From Lonicera japonica (lineage: Eukaryota; Streptophyta; Magnoliopsida; Dipsacales; Caprifoliaceae): DNA of 64,000 nt. The first letter of the stretch is position 1. Every line of letters begins with the position of its first letter. Below are positions 36,240 through 48,910 of the stretch, piece by piece. The notes under the pieces are model-generated. The model saw only the letters and a program-made list of their open reading frames with translations. It did no database searches and was not told the DNA's origin. The stretch lies in contig CM038463.1 of NCBI GenBank assembly GCA_021464415.1, forward strand, positions 2,976,001-3,040,000, given 5' to 3'. Position numbers and translations under genes: made by a program.

Positions 36240-37187
36240 ACAAAAATCAATCCCGGTAGACAGGATCCTTTAGAAGCGTAACTTCAACTTCTGGGTTTTC
36301 CAACTCTAAAAATGGTTTCAAACGATGGCCATTCATTTTAAACACACTACCATCTTTGGGATTCTGAATTTCAATGGCCCTATAAGGATAAACCTGTTGA
36401 ACTATGAAAGGGACGGACTATTTGGATTTTAATTTTTCTGGGAACAGATGATGACGAGAATTATAAAGAAGGTCTTTCCGGCCAGGGTGAATTGATTTCC
36501 TAACAATCTTTTGATCATACACCCTCTTCATTCTTTCTTTGTACGACTTTTCACAATCGTAAGTATCATTCCTTATCTCGTCTAACTCAGCAATTTGGAG
36601 CTTTATATGAGTTCCTGCCTGGTCAACATCAAAATTAAGCTGTCTAACTGTTCCCAACTCAACAGGCAGGTGACATGTCTTGCCATATACCAAACGGTAG
36701 GGAGACATTCCAATGGGAGTTTTGTACACAATACGGTATACCCACAAAGCATTTATCAGTCGAATTGACCAATCCTTTTTATTGGGATTTACTGTCTTTT
36801 CTAATATATGATTGATCTCCATATTCAAAATTTCAACCTGTTCACTAGTTAGTGGATGGTACGAGGTTGACACTTTATGAATCACGCCATACTTCTTCAT
36901 TAGACCCTCAAATGGTCTATTGTAAAAGTGCGATCCCCCATCACTAATGATAGCGCGGGGTGTACCAAAACGTGCAAGAATATTCTCTTTCAAAAATCGA
37001 ACCACCATTTTATGGTCATATGTTTTGCAAACAATAGCCTCGAGCCATTTTGACACATAATCAACTGCTATTAAGATATAGAGATTACCAAAAGAGTTAG
37101 GAAATGGTCCCATAAAGTCTATCCCCCACACATAAAAAATCTCTACTATCAAAATTGGATTTAGGGGCATCATACTTCGGCGCGTAA
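36240..37187 (-). pseudogene. Ty3/gypsy integrase core and C-terminal domain
   Basis: Minus strand. [10 protein letters not shown] and [10 protein letters not shown] open the core; catalytic landmarks are [19 protein letters not shown] and [14 protein letters not shown], then [20 protein letters not shown]. The frame meets a TAG at 36418-36420 (expected Trp), then continues as SVPFIVQQVYPYRAIEI and FKMNGHRLKPFLELENP to about 36240. It continues upstream, after the inserted solo LTR, in the zinc-binding segment at 39465-39531. The sequence resembles Athila-lineage integrases. Confidence 0.9.
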
Positions 37188-39459
37188 TGACTCGGTGAAA
37201 ACAACGCAAGTTATTACACCCAAGTGCAGGTGGTCAGTCAAGTAATAAATACTCGGTAAGTCCGAGGTCGATCCACGAGGAGAAGTGTAGTTCTTTGACT
37301 TAGGAAAGTTTCTTTCAAGAGAAGGATGGGAAAATAAAGAAAAGATGAAATATGGAGGGAATGGACTGATAATTAATAACTAAACTTACTAAAGGCAATA
37401 TAACTAAATAAAACATGCAAATGAAACTAAACCTAAAAGTAGCGAAACATTACTATGCTAACGGAAACTAAATTAACATAAGAAAAACATGGAATAAAGC
37501 TAAATAAAATAAATAATAAAAACAGTGTTCTATATTAATTAAACGCGTAAATTTTTTTAATTAAAATTAAGAATAAAAAGTGCTACGGGTATCCATAAGT
37601 TTCGGGCAACACAACGGGTAATTCGGTGGACCGAGAATCCTTTTCTAATTAATTTTTCTTTAAAAATTAGCCTAATTTTCACAAGCTAATTGATCTCATA
37701 AACTCATATTTTTTGCAACAATTCATGCGTGACATGAACTATACGTACCAATACTAATTATGGAATTAATTCGCATTACTTAATTTTACCGAAAATAGTT
37801 GTTTATTAAAGTGAAGTAGTGCTTGACACTACAAAACCTTTTATTAAAAGTGAGTTTAGAAATATTAAGTAAAAGTCATAATTTAATTCAAATATGTTAA
37901 AACATAATTAAAATCAAATTTAAATTAAAAATGGTAGTGGAAACATAAAATTGACGATTTCGGTATAAAAAAAAAGGATTAAAAATACTACCGAAAATAG
38001 TGCGCTCTAGTTTGAAATTAAAAATATATATAACCAATTAATTTAGATAGTATAGACCGCTCTCTAACTCGACTAGTAAGGGTTTAGTGCAAAAAAAATA
38101 ATTCAAACTAGTTTAGTTCTTTTGTCGGAAAGATTTTATTAAATTTATTATAAAAATATGTGATTAGCATATTAGGATAATAATTTAATAAAAATCAGAT
38201 TTATAATGACCTATTAACCAATAAAAAATTAATTAGAATTAAATTCAGGTCCGAAAAATTACCGCGTCGGCATAACCGTTCCTTATGGACCCCTAACTAA
38301 CGAACTAGCCAAACATATCTAATAAATTCAAGCTCAAAAAATTAATTAAATAAAACAGCCTACATAAATTTGTAAATTGAAATCTAAATAAAATCATAAG
38401 CATGCACAATTTATACTAAGAATTAATAAAGTAGTAAATAAAATTAAAAAAATCTAGAATTGAAGTACACGCGTAAACCAATAATTAAATTCTGAAATTA
38501 ATCTTCAATAATTGTACTAAAATCCTTCGTCTTCAACCCCAAATTAATACCAAAGAAAAATAATGGAAGCAATGCAAGCGGAACTTTAATGTTAGCAAAG
38601 AAAAATTAAACAAAGAAAGAAAGAAGAAAAGAATGGAGAGAGAGGGAGAGAGAAAGAATGGAGAGAGAGGGATGATGATTGATTTATATATATATATTAT
38701 AAACCTAATTTAATTAGGTATGTCATTAGATGGGCCTATTAATTGGCTTCAAAAATTGATCAAAAAGGAACAATAAATTGCTGCCAATAAAACTTGAACC
38801 CAAGATCACAAGGAAAGCATTTCTCACACAGGCCATCTGGGCTAGGCCCACTTTCAATAAATTCTTGCACCTTCAATTATGTTATTCATTCGCGCAGGAA
38901 TCTGCTCCTCCAGCGCACTGTTCGTATTTCGGCCATAACTTTGCACTCCGAACTCCGATTGACACAAGGTTTTTGCCCACGCATAGATAACCCAGAGCTC
39001 TACAACTTTTTTCTCTAGAGTTTTCTTAAAATTTTGCACGGATAAATACCAGAAATCGCTGGAACAGAGGTGTTGCGCGCAGTGGATCTCTTCTTCATTC
39101 GAAAATTTCCCGAATTGATTCAAATGACTTTTTCTTCGCTTGGGATCATTTATCGGCTTCTCATAATTTCTTATAACTACTCCATTCATGATTGAGCATG
39201 GAAATTGCTTTCGATTCACTTCTTGAACTTAATTTAGCTCCAAATTTAACCGGCAATGACTAACTTTGGGAGAATTTGCTTCTGGATTTGTTCTTGTTCA
39301 TTTTTAACCTGTAAAAAGGGTAAAATGCACTAGAAATAAATATATTATCCTACTTCATGATCAAAGCTCAATTCTTAACAATTTAAGATAATTAAAATCA
39401 AATTCATGCATATTAAGCCACCTAAATACAGATAAAAACACAATATTTTGGCTTAATCA
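37188..39459 (-). mobile_element. solo LTR 1 of a second LTR family
   Basis: 2272 bp bounded by a 5-bp duplication, cgtaa (37183-37187) and tgtaa (39460-39464), with one change. On the minus strand it starts TGATTAAGCCAAAATATTG and ends ACCGAGTCA. It interrupts the integrase between LGTLT and RRSMMP. No internal coding sequence is present, so it is a solo LTR left by recombination. It is an inverted copy of 39532-41856. Confidence 0.88.
38790..38844 (-). promoter_or_regulatory. tRNA-like A-box and B-box pair inside solo LTR 1
   Basis: Minus strand reads TAGCCCAGATGG (38844-38833) and then GGGTTCAAGTT (38800-38790), at SINE-like spacing. The same pair occurs in the other solo LTR. Confidence 0.4.
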
Positions 39460-39464
39460 TGTAA

Positions 39465-39531
39465 GAGTACCTAACTTCTGGCATCTTTCACAATCGCAAC
39501 AATAGGCATGGGCATCACGAAACAAGGTAGG
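39465..39531 (-). pseudogene. integrase zinc-binding segment isolated between two solo LTRs
   Basis: The short host remnant on the minus strand reads CCTACCTTG, then RDAHAYCCDCERCQKLGTLT. This is the Cys pair (C..C) of the HHCC zinc-binding domain that precedes the integrase core. The preceding residues (GFYW) lie beyond the other solo LTR at 41857. Confidence 0.85.
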
Positions 39532-41856
39532 TGATTGAGCCAAAATATTGTATTTTTATACATATTTAAATAGATTAATAAATTTGATTCTAATTATCCT
39601 AAATTGTTAGGAATTGATTTTTAATCATGAAATATGATAATATGTTTGTTTCTACTGTATTTTACCCTTTTTACAAGTTAAAAATGAACAAGAACAAATC
39701 CAGAAGCAAATTCCCCTAAAATTAATCATTATCGGTCAAATTCGGAACTTTATTGAGTTCAAGAAGTGAACCGAAAGAAAATATCAAACTTAAGCATGAA
39801 GGGAGTGAATGGAAGAAATTAAGAGAAGACAATAGATCAACCCAAGCAAAGAAAAGTCATTTTAATCAATTCGAAAAATTTTCGGTTGAAGCAGATATTC
39901 ACCGCGCGCAATGTCTCTGTTACAGCCAATTTTGATATTTATTCGTGAAGAATTTGAAGAAAACCCCAGATACAAAAGTTGTAGATCTCTGAGTTAGCTA
40001 CGCGTGGGAGAAAACTTTGCGACAATCGGAGCTCGGAGAGCAAAGTTACAGCCAAAATACGAACAGTGTGCTGGAGGAACAGATTCCTGCGCGAATGAAT
40101 AAAATAATTGAAGGTGCAAAAAATTATTGGATGTGATCCTAGCTCAAATGGTTTGCATGAGAAGTAATCTTCTTGTGGTCTTGAGTTCAAGTCAAATGTG
40201 CTGCAGTTTATTTTTGATCAATTTTCAAGCACCAAATTGGGTCAGGCCCATGACCCATTAGCACACCTAATTAAATTACGTTTTCTCATACACACACACA
40301 CACACACATATATATATATCATCAATCATCATCAAAGAAGCCATAAAACAGCCACACAGCCGAGCAGCAGTAACAAAACACACAGCCGTGTTCTCTCTCT
40401 CTCTCTCCATTCTTCTTTCTTTTTTTTTTCTTTTTTTTTTATTTTAAAAATTAAGGAGTCGTTTGTATTACTTTCATTATTTTTCTTTGGTGTTAATTCA
40501 GATTTTGAGATGAAGGATTTGAGTACATCATTAAAAATTAATTTAAGACTTGATCATTGTTTACGCGTTAGATTATTGCTTCAATTTTAGGTTCTTAATT
40601 TTATTTAATGCTTTGTTAATTATTAGTATAAATTTTGCATGTTTATTATTTTATTTAAACTTCAATTTATAAAATTTTATGTGCTTTTTTTATGTAATTT
40701 ATTGAGCATGAATTTATTAAATATGTTTAGCTAGTTCGTTAGTTAGGGGTCCGTGAGGAACAGGTATGCCGACGCAGTAATTTTTCGGACCTACATTCAA
40801 TTCTAATTAATTTTTAATTGGTTAATAGGTCATTATAAATTTGATTTTAATTAAATTATTATCCTAGTATGATTATCACATATTTTTATAATAAATTTAA
40901 TAAAATCTTTTCGACAAAAGAACTAAACTAGTTTGAATCGTTGTTTTTGCGCTAAATCCTAACCAGTTGACTTAGAGAGAGGTCTATACTCTCTAAATTT
41001 ATTGGTTATGTATCCTCTTAGATTTCAAACTAGAGCGCACTGTTTTTGGTAGTAATTTTAATCCTTACTTTTCGATACCGAAATCACTAATATTGTGTTT
41101 CCACCGCCCGTTTTAGTTCAAATTTGATTTTAATCATGTTTTAACCTATTTGAATTAAATTGTGATTTTTACTTAATATTTCTAAACTCATTTTTAATAA
41201 AAGGTTTTGTAATGTCTAGCACTACTTCACTTTAATAAACAAGTATTTTTGGTAAAATTAAGTAATGCGAATTGATTCCATAATTAGTATTGGTACGTAT
41301 AGTTCATGTCACGCATGAATTATTACGAAAAATACATATTTATAAGATTAATTAGCTTGTGAAAAGTAGGCTGATTTTTAAAGAAAAATTAACTAGAAAA
41401 GGATTCCCGGTCCATCGAATTGCCCGTTATGTTGCCCGAAACTTATGGATACCCCTAGTACTTTTTATTCTTAATTTTAGTTAAAGTTTTTCACCTGTTT
41501 AATTAATTTAGCATGTTGTTTTTATTATTTATTTTATTTATTTTTATTCTATGTTCTTCTTATGTTAGTTTTTAGTTTTTGTTAGCATAGTAATGTTTCG
41601 CTACCTTTAGGTTTAGTTTCATTTGCATGTTTTATTTAGTTATATTACCTTTAGTTAGTTTAGTTATTGATTCTCATTTCATTCCCTCCATATTTTATCT
41701 TTTATATATTTTTTCCATTTTCCTTTTAAAAGAAACTTTTCTAACACAAAGAACTACCCCCCTCCCCGTGGATCGATATTGGACTTACCGAATATTTATT
41801 ACTTGACCGACCACTTGCATTTGGGTGTAATAACTCGCGTTATTTTTACCGAGTCA
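39532..41856 (+). mobile_element. solo LTR 2, inverted copy of solo LTR 1
   Basis: 2325 bp. On the plus strand it starts TGATTGAGCCAAAATATTG and ends ACCGAGTCA. It interrupts the integrase between GFYW and the zinc pair. Flanks gtagg and agcca do not match, so either the target duplication has decayed or boundaries have shifted. No internal coding sequence. Confidence 0.82.
40140..40193 (+). promoter_or_regulatory. tRNA-like A-box and B-box pair inside solo LTR 2
   Basis: TAGCTCAAATGG (40140-40151) and GAGTTCAAGTC (40183-40193), orthologous to the pair in solo LTR 1. Confidence 0.4.
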
Positions 41857-44054
41857 AGCCAATAAAATCCACACTGCAAAACCTTAACAACAATTTTTTT
41901 TCCACTAAACTAGCCTCCAAATGGTTGATCATGGCAAAAGGAGAGAATTTGCATTTGGTCATTCTCAGGAACACATCTCCTAATTACCTGATTGGGACAG
42001 TACCTGAAGAGATAGGGATCATCCCAATAAAAGTACTTCACCTTAGACAAGAATTTGTACTTATCTTGTTTTGACCAATAATTTGGCATTTCACATGTGA
42101 CAAGATAGTTGACAATGTCCGCATACTAAGGTAATTGAGAAATTTGCATAAGTTGCTCATCGGGGAATGTCTCAGCTATGGGCAGTGAATCACTAAAAAA
42201 TTCAACTATAAGTCAGAGAGGTGGTTTGCTATAACATTATCGGCTCATTTCTTATCTTTAATCTCCAAATCAAACTCTTATAGAAATAAGACCCACGAAA
42301 TCAGTAGTGACATCGTATTTTTCTTGGAAAACAAGTATTTCAAAGCGGCATGGTCTGAATAAACCAGGACTTTAGATCCTAAGAGATATGTCCTACACTT
42401 GTCTAGAGCAAATACGACTACTAGCAACTCCTTCTCTGTGGTGGAGTAATGGAGCTGAGTATTGTTTAAAGTCCTGCTTGCATAGTAAATCACATAAGGG
42501 ACTTTATCAATTCTCTAACCTAGAACTGCCCCAACTGTATAATCAAAGGCATTATATATGATCTCGAATGGAAGGCTCCAGTTAGAGGACCGAATGATGG
42601 GTGCGGAGGTCAGAGCGGACTTCAATGTCTCGAAGGCTTCATGCATGCTTCATCGAACACAAATAGGGCATTTTTAGCTAGAAGATTGCACAAAGGTCTA
42701 GCAATCTTACTAAAATCTTTGATAAAACACCTGTAAAATCCAAGCATTGCCTAAGAATGAATGAATCTCCTTGACCGTCCGCGGGGGCGGTAGGTTGGAG
42801 ATTAAATCTACTTTAGCCTTATCCACTTCAATTCCCTTTTTAGAGATGATATGCCCAAGAACAATTCCTCTTTGTACCATAAAATGGCATTTCTCCCAGT
42901 TAAGCACGAGATTCTTCTCTTTACACCTCTCTAAGACTAGAGCTAGGTGTTCCAAGCATTTTTCAAAAAAAGACCCAAACACTAAAAAATCATCCATGAA
43001 AACCTCTAAGAATTGCTTTAATATGTCAGAGAAAATATATATCATACACCACTGAAAGGTGGCAGGTGCATTGCATAACTCGAAAGATATGCGTCAGTAG
43101 GCGAATGTACTAAAAGGGCACGTGAATATTGTCTTCTCTTGATCAGATGAATCCACTGGAATCTGGTTATAGCCAGAGTAACCATCCAAAAAGCAGTAGT
43201 AAGCATGGCCGACTAACCTTTCCAGCATTTGGTCGATGTAAAAAAGGGAAAAGTGATCATTCATAGTCATTGAATTTAACTTTCGGTAGTCAATACAAAC
43301 ACGCCATCCTGTCTGAATACGAGATGGAACTAACTCATTATGCTCATTAGCTACCACTGTAATTCTTGACTTCTTAGGAACTACTTGTATAGGGCCCACC
43401 CCACTCACTATTAGATATCGGCTAGATAATATCCGCATCTAGAAGCTTGAGTACCTCAGCCCTTATTACTTCTTACATCACTAGATTCAACCTCCTTTGC
43501 GGTTCATGAGAGGGTTTTGCATTCTCCTTTAAGTGAATCTTGTGCATGACAACTGACGGGTTGATCCTATTTAAATCTGCGATAGACCACCCAATAGCTT
43601 CCTTATGCTCGTGAAGGACTTTAAGTAATTTCTTTTTTTGAGCATTATCGAGATTAAAAGCTATGATAACAAGCAATAATTCGGATGGAGCTAGAAAAAC
43701 GTATTTCAGATTATCAAGCAAGGGCGTTAGGTCCAGCTTTGGTGGTTCTTCGATCGAAGGAGGTCGAGGAGCTGATGAGAGATTGAGATGCTCTGGTTTT
43801 GGTTGGAAAGAATGAGTACCCATGACAGGTACTGAATCTAAGAGAGCATTGACTTGCTCTATAGATTCGTCTATGTCAAAATCACAACTAAAGTGGGACA
43901 GACAAGTCTCTAATGGGCCATCTTTACAAGTTTACAAGAAAGATTCCTCTACTAGACTATCAATCAAATTGACTTGCCAAAATCATCATCATCATTTGTG
44001 TCTATTAAGGTATTGATGATAAAACATTCAACTCAGCAGTGAGGTTCATTAATC
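41857..44054 (-). pseudogene. Ty3/gypsy pol: reverse transcriptase and RNase H
   Basis: Minus strand, 5' to 3'. ALLDSVPVMGTHS and LDLTPLLDNLKYVFLAP (43823 downward) precede reverse transcriptase: WRVCIDYRKLNSMT, FLDGYSGYNQI, the catalytic FMDDFLVFG (about 42990) and CHFMVQRGIVLGHIIS. RNase H follows: YASRTLNNTQLHYSTTEKEL and YSDHAALKYLF (42278-42493). The linker to integrase, YADIVNYLVTCEMPNYWSKQ (about 42110) and RRCVPENDQ, ends at FSGKK near 41915. Stops and frame changes are frequent. Gag, protease and a normal primer-binding site are missing: pol begins within about 230 bp of the 5' LTR, so this is a deletion derivative. Confidence 0.9.
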
Positions 44055-44057
44055 CAA

Positions 44058-45656
44058 TGGATGTGTAAATTACTATCCATATCTTATTTGTTATCAAACG
44101 AATATCCAATCAATATATCCAATCCAAAATTCAAAGAATTCTAGTTTGTTGTGGATGTTTTAATTACTCACAAGTGCATGAATCGAATACTGGTATAGCT
44201 TAGGCAAGAGCGAGGTCGAAACCTAGGGACTTGATGGATGGAACGTATGTCTCTCTCTCATTAACTTTAATTAATTCCTAATCTAGCTTAGAAATTGAGT
44301 GGGGTGATTTATCAATAAAAATAAAAATAAAATAATCAATTAATAAAAATACTAATAAAATAATCAATTAATAAAATACTAGGGTGGCGGAGTCATATAT
44401 TTGATATCATATTCCTAGTATTCATGCCCAGCAAACTCTACTCATTATCTCGCACTAATTTGGTATCTCGACTCTATTAAATACAGAAAATAAATTCAAT
44501 TAAGCTCAATTAAATTTTAGAATCCAATTGTTAGTTCTTTCACAGCCAAATGCATGTATAAAATCAAAACACTCACTATATCCGTCAACATACACCCTAT
44601 ATCCGCTCTCAACAAATCATAATGTGAATCCAACAAAAAATAGTGAGAATCCAATTTTATTTTTATTAATTAAAATAGGCATTCAATAGGAAAAATTATT
44701 GTTAACATTAAAGCATTAAATTGGTAGAGTCATTTAGCATGAACACGTGCAAGGGAATCAACCAAATACACTCATCTTCAACCTTAGAAAATAGCATAGC
44801 CTAGCATGCTCGCAATTAAAAGACAAAATATAATTAAATGGTTCATAAATAAATAAATTAAATACTTACTTAGTACGTGCAAATATATTGAAAAAGAAAA
44901 TTTTGAATTAATTATAAAAAACAATCCACTCCAATATAAATCCGTTGTCTCTTAAACTCCAAATAAATTAATAATGAAACGAAGAAAACTAGAGTTGCTC
45001 TAAAATATATATATATGCACACTTATCGGAAAAAAGAAACATAGAGAAGAAAAGAAGGAAATAAAATTATAGATGTGTCTCTTGAGAACTGTGCAAGAGG
45101 AAAAGAGAAAAAAAAAAGTCAAATTGTCGACTGCTCTCTGTAAAAAAAAAAACCCTTGCGGCAAAGCCCTCCCCTTCTTTATAATTGATTGGCTTGTTGA
45201 TTTATGGGCTTGGGTTGTACCTTGGGCTTCTCCAGATTGCTGGCTGCTGCTGCTTGTTTATGAGGCTGAACAAGTGGACTTGGCCCATTATTAAAAAAGA
45301 AATCCGTCTTTATTACAATGGCCCAAAATCGCTGGAATTTATTTATTTGTCGCACTGATTGTATTTTGGCCATAACTTGGCGCTCCAAACTCCGATTGAT
45401 ACAAGGTTTTCGCCCACGCGTAGCTAACTCAAAGATATAAAACTTTTGTCTTAGAGTTTTCTTCAAATTCCTTACGGATTAATGCCATAATTGTTTTGAA
45501 AACAGGCCTTGCGCGCGGTCAATATTTTTTCATTCTAAAACTTCTCGATTTAATTCCAAATACCTGAAAAGCTCCAAAAATACAAAAAATGTAATAATAT
45601 ATGCTCTCTAAGATATATATTAATACCCTACAATGTACCAATTTCTTGGCACATCA
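44058..45656 (-). repeat. 5' LTR of the Athila-like Ty3/gypsy element
   Basis: About 1599 bp, the direct repeat of 32833-34418. On the minus strand it runs TGATGTGCC...CACATCCA. Its inner end joins pol-flanking sequence directly. Confidence 0.85.
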
Positions 45657-45661
45657 TAGTT

Positions 45662-45901
45662 AAAAAAAAAGTTGACAAATTGAATTTTAAGAAAAAAAAG
45701 AAGAAGAGGAAGAGTGGAAAACAAATACAAAAAGTGCTATGTATGTTTATATATATATATACATGAATATATAGGAAAAGGAACTCTTTGACAGAGCCAT
45801 CTACCCAGCCAACTATTTTGCTCATAATTTACAACAATCAAATCCAAAGATATGTGCAACTAGAATAAAGCAAATAAGGTAAGGAAATTTGAATTTCAAC
45901 A
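45662..45901 (-). repeat. partial 3' LTR of a copia element
   Basis: Minus strand: TGTTGAAATTCAAATTTCC begins right after a purine tract, TTGGAGAGGAGAG (45902-45914), the usual 3' LTR junction. It is cut at 45661 by the Ty3/gypsy insertion. The continuation left of 32828 is not obvious. Confidence 0.65.
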
Positions 45902-46888
45902 CTCTCCTCTCCAAGTTGGAGCATGGATATCAAATGCCTAACTTGCCTAAATGTGAATGAAAGATAGTCTTTCACAAACTTTTGGAAAATATATCTGCAA
46001 TTTGAAGAGCGGAAGGTGTAAAGTAGGTTGAAATTTGCCTGGACTGAATTTTTTCTTTAACTAAATGACAATCAAACTCGGTGTTTTGTCCGCTCATGAA
46101 ATACATGATTTTTCGCTATATGTAAAGAAGCTTGGTTATCGTAGTATAGTTTTGCTGGCCCGGGTGATCAAATTGTAAGTTTTGCAAAAGATACATTAAC
46201 CATGTAAATTTACAAGTGATATAGATGTCATTGCTCTATACTCCACTTATGTATATGAGCCAGAAATAGTTGTTTGCTTCTTGGTTTTCCAAAAAATGAA
46301 GGAATCTCCAAGAAACACACAATATCCAATAACAGATCTCCTTGTTGTTGGGCAGCTAGCCCAATCTGCATCATAATACCCTTTCAATTTTAAGGTACTA
46401 TTAAATATAAATAATAACCTTGGCCTAGTGATCCCTTTAAGTATCGTGCACAAAAAGTCGCATGGAGGTGCGTATTGCGCAGTTATTGCATGAATTGGCT
46501 AAGAATACGCACTGAATAACTTATGTCTAGTCTTATAACAGTGAGATAAATGAGCTATCCTACGAGTCTTCCATGACGAGATGGATCATTAAAGAGGTCA
46601 CATTCCGATGAAGTAAGCTTTAGATTATGTTCCATGGGAAAAATAACTGGGCAGCTCCTGTTAAGTCCATATCATCAAGTACATCAAGCGTATACTTACG
46701 TTGTGAAATTGAGATTCCTTGTTTGGAACGTGCAACTTTAATACCCAAAAGCAAAATTTAATTTTCCCAAGATCTTTAATCCAAATTTGATCATTGAGAA
46801 ATTTCTTAAGGATATCTATTGTAGATGAGTCATTTTCGGTAATCACCATATGATCCATATAAATTAGCACTACTATGAATGAATCTTT
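45902..46888 (-). pseudogene. Ty1/copia pol: end of reverse transcriptase and RNase H
   Basis: Minus strand: FIVVLIYMDHMVITENDSST, where YMDH stands for the catalytic YVDD, then KDLGKIKFCFWVLKL, and RNase [21 protein letters not shown] (about 46376) with [11 protein letters not shown]. Near 46000-46120 IAKNHVFHERTKH and ALQIADIFSKSL give the RNase H tail. The mutated catalytic Asp and several frame breaks mean it is dead. Confidence 0.85.
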
Positions 46889-48276
46889 TGTTAGGTTTAT
46901 ATTTTAGTTAGCTTGATTCCAATGCTAAAAGCACGTTTTTTGTTGTAATCGTTTAAGATCTGAATAAGCGACATTAACGAAAACTCACCAAACTTATTAT
47001 ATATATATATATATATATATATATCATACAGAGTTCCAGGATCTCAGGTAAGTTTGTTATATAGTTTTATTCAAAATGTAGGTTGTAATTAAGAGTAAAA
47101 ATCAAAATCGAAACATTTTTTAATCAAACTTGAATTTTGAGATTTACAGGAGTTTTTCCCGAGCCCATTTCATCCACTGAGAAAAATAGATGAGAAAACC
47201 CATTTTTTTTCCATGTCTAAAATGTTCCATACGTTTCATTTGAAATTGGATTGAATAGGAATCCGAACGGATTTAAAATGGCGAAAAACAAAGCAAATTA
47301 AACATCGAAAAACCAGTAAAACAAAAAACGAACCCATTATGAGATTGTTTGTACCACGTGTTAAGTTTTGGCTAAGAGCTTTCAGTTAAAGCTTAAAGAA
47401 CGGACTGGTTCACAATGACTCATTATTAATCCGCGTGCAATATTTCGGCAGCAAGCTTGTTTTGCAATAAATTTTTAGTTTTAAATGTTTTTAAATTTTT
47501 CTAAAAATGATTTGGCCAACGATTCTCTTACAAATATATCTTATCATTGACGGTCAAATACACAATAAATTAAAATGGTTTTTGAGGCAAAAATATCCAA
47601 ACCCTAAAATAGCGTTTTTAGCACTACCTATGTTTTGTTGATGCTATACAAATATGTCGTTCTTTCTTTTTAAAGAACTAGGGTTTCATAAGCGTTTGAG
47701 AGGTCCTGCAGGAGTAGCTTTGGCTACAGCTAAAGTTCGGTAGAGCGGAAAAAATTTGGTTACAAACGAAGTAGGAAGTATCTAACACGATAGAGAAAAT
47801 TAATCGCAAACAGTGGTAAAGGATTGTGTCAAGATTGTCGAGGGCATTCCGAGATAGAGAAATCATAATTTGTGCGGAAGCGTTTTTCAATCTAAGCTAC
47901 GGTGAGGATTCGTCGATCAAGAGGTAAAAAGACAACTGCATAGGTAGCGCTGAGTTAGAGCTAGTAGGTCATATTGTGTCCTGTAACTTCGTTTTGATAT
48001 TGTGAAGCAATGTCGATTTGTCTCAAGGATTAGTCTTACGCAAGTAGGGATACCTCGTTACTTCCTAGTATTGTATGATTGATTTGTGTGATTGCTTGAT
48101 TGATATAATTATTAGAAAATACAACACATGTTTTAGTAGTGAAATTAATTAGACCTAGGGTTTTAATTTCGCATATTAACAAATTGTTTTTGATAAAATC
48201 CCTAAAATCAACCTAGGCTAGACGATCCTTAAATTTTGCACGCATAAATTGGAATTTTCATCTCCACATACTCGCA
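46889..48276. mobile_element. about 1.39-kb insertion inside the copia reverse transcriptase, possible solo LTR
   Basis: Unrelated sequence separates the two halves of the copia reverse transcriptase. It starts TGTTAGGTTTATATT and ends ACTCGCA, which fits a TG...CA LTR with a copia-like start, but I cannot find a clean target duplication. It contains a (TA)n run at about 46999-47024 and no coding frame I recognise. Confidence 0.45.
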
Positions 48277-48625
48277 TGAATAGAGAATAATCTGCCTTGA
48301 ATTGCTGAAATCCTACATTTTGAATGGCCATAGAGAACTTGGAAAACTAATTGCAAGATGCCTGTTGTAACCCATATAATGACATATTTAATTGACACAC
48401 TAGATTCTCCTCCTGTAGATTGAGGCCCGGAGGTGGAAGCATGTATACTTCTTTATCAAGGTATTCATGAAGAAAGGCATTTTATACATCTAGCTAATGA
48501 AAAGACCAATTTCGAGTAACAACAATATTAAGTAAGCACCTTACATTCACAAGCTTAGTAACTTGAGCAAACATCTCACTATAGTCCATGCCTGAAAAAG
48601 GTTTGTACCTGAAATTGTTAGGCGA
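48277..48625 (-). pseudogene. Ty1/copia reverse transcriptase, N-terminal half
   Basis: Minus strand: GMDYSEMFAQVTKLVNVRCL, NWSFH, NAFLHEYLDKEVYMLPPPG, LYGLQQASCN and FKADYSLF. It joins the segment at 46888. An in-frame stop follows NWSFH. Sequence above 48625 no longer resembles copia, so the 5' part is missing. Confidence 0.8.
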
Positions 48626-48770
48626 AAATGGTAAGTTAAAAGATAAAGTGACGGAGGAAGGGTTTTTTTTTTTCAAATTTACTAACCCTAAATTGACTTT
48701 AATTTTTTAAAATGTAATATTTTTGCTTACTTTAATAAATTAAAATAAATGTACTAATCAACACCGCTTT

Positions 48771-48905
48771 AACTCGAATGGGTGGCCTAGTGGAGGGGCG
48801 AATTTGGGACGTGTGGCACGTCTCAAGTTCAACCTCCCTAGTGAAATTCTTTGAGGTCGGCCATCACTCATTGAGCGAACTTGCAACCCTAAAGTCTTCC
48901 TGCTA
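48771..48905 (+). mobile_element. tRNA-derived SINE-like element
   Basis: A-box GTGGCCTAGTGGAGG (48782-48796) and B-box-like CAAGTTCAACC (48824-48834) about 30 nt apart, followed by a tail without coding capacity. No target duplication found, boundaries approximate. Confidence 0.45.
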
Positions 48906-48910
48906 AGCGT

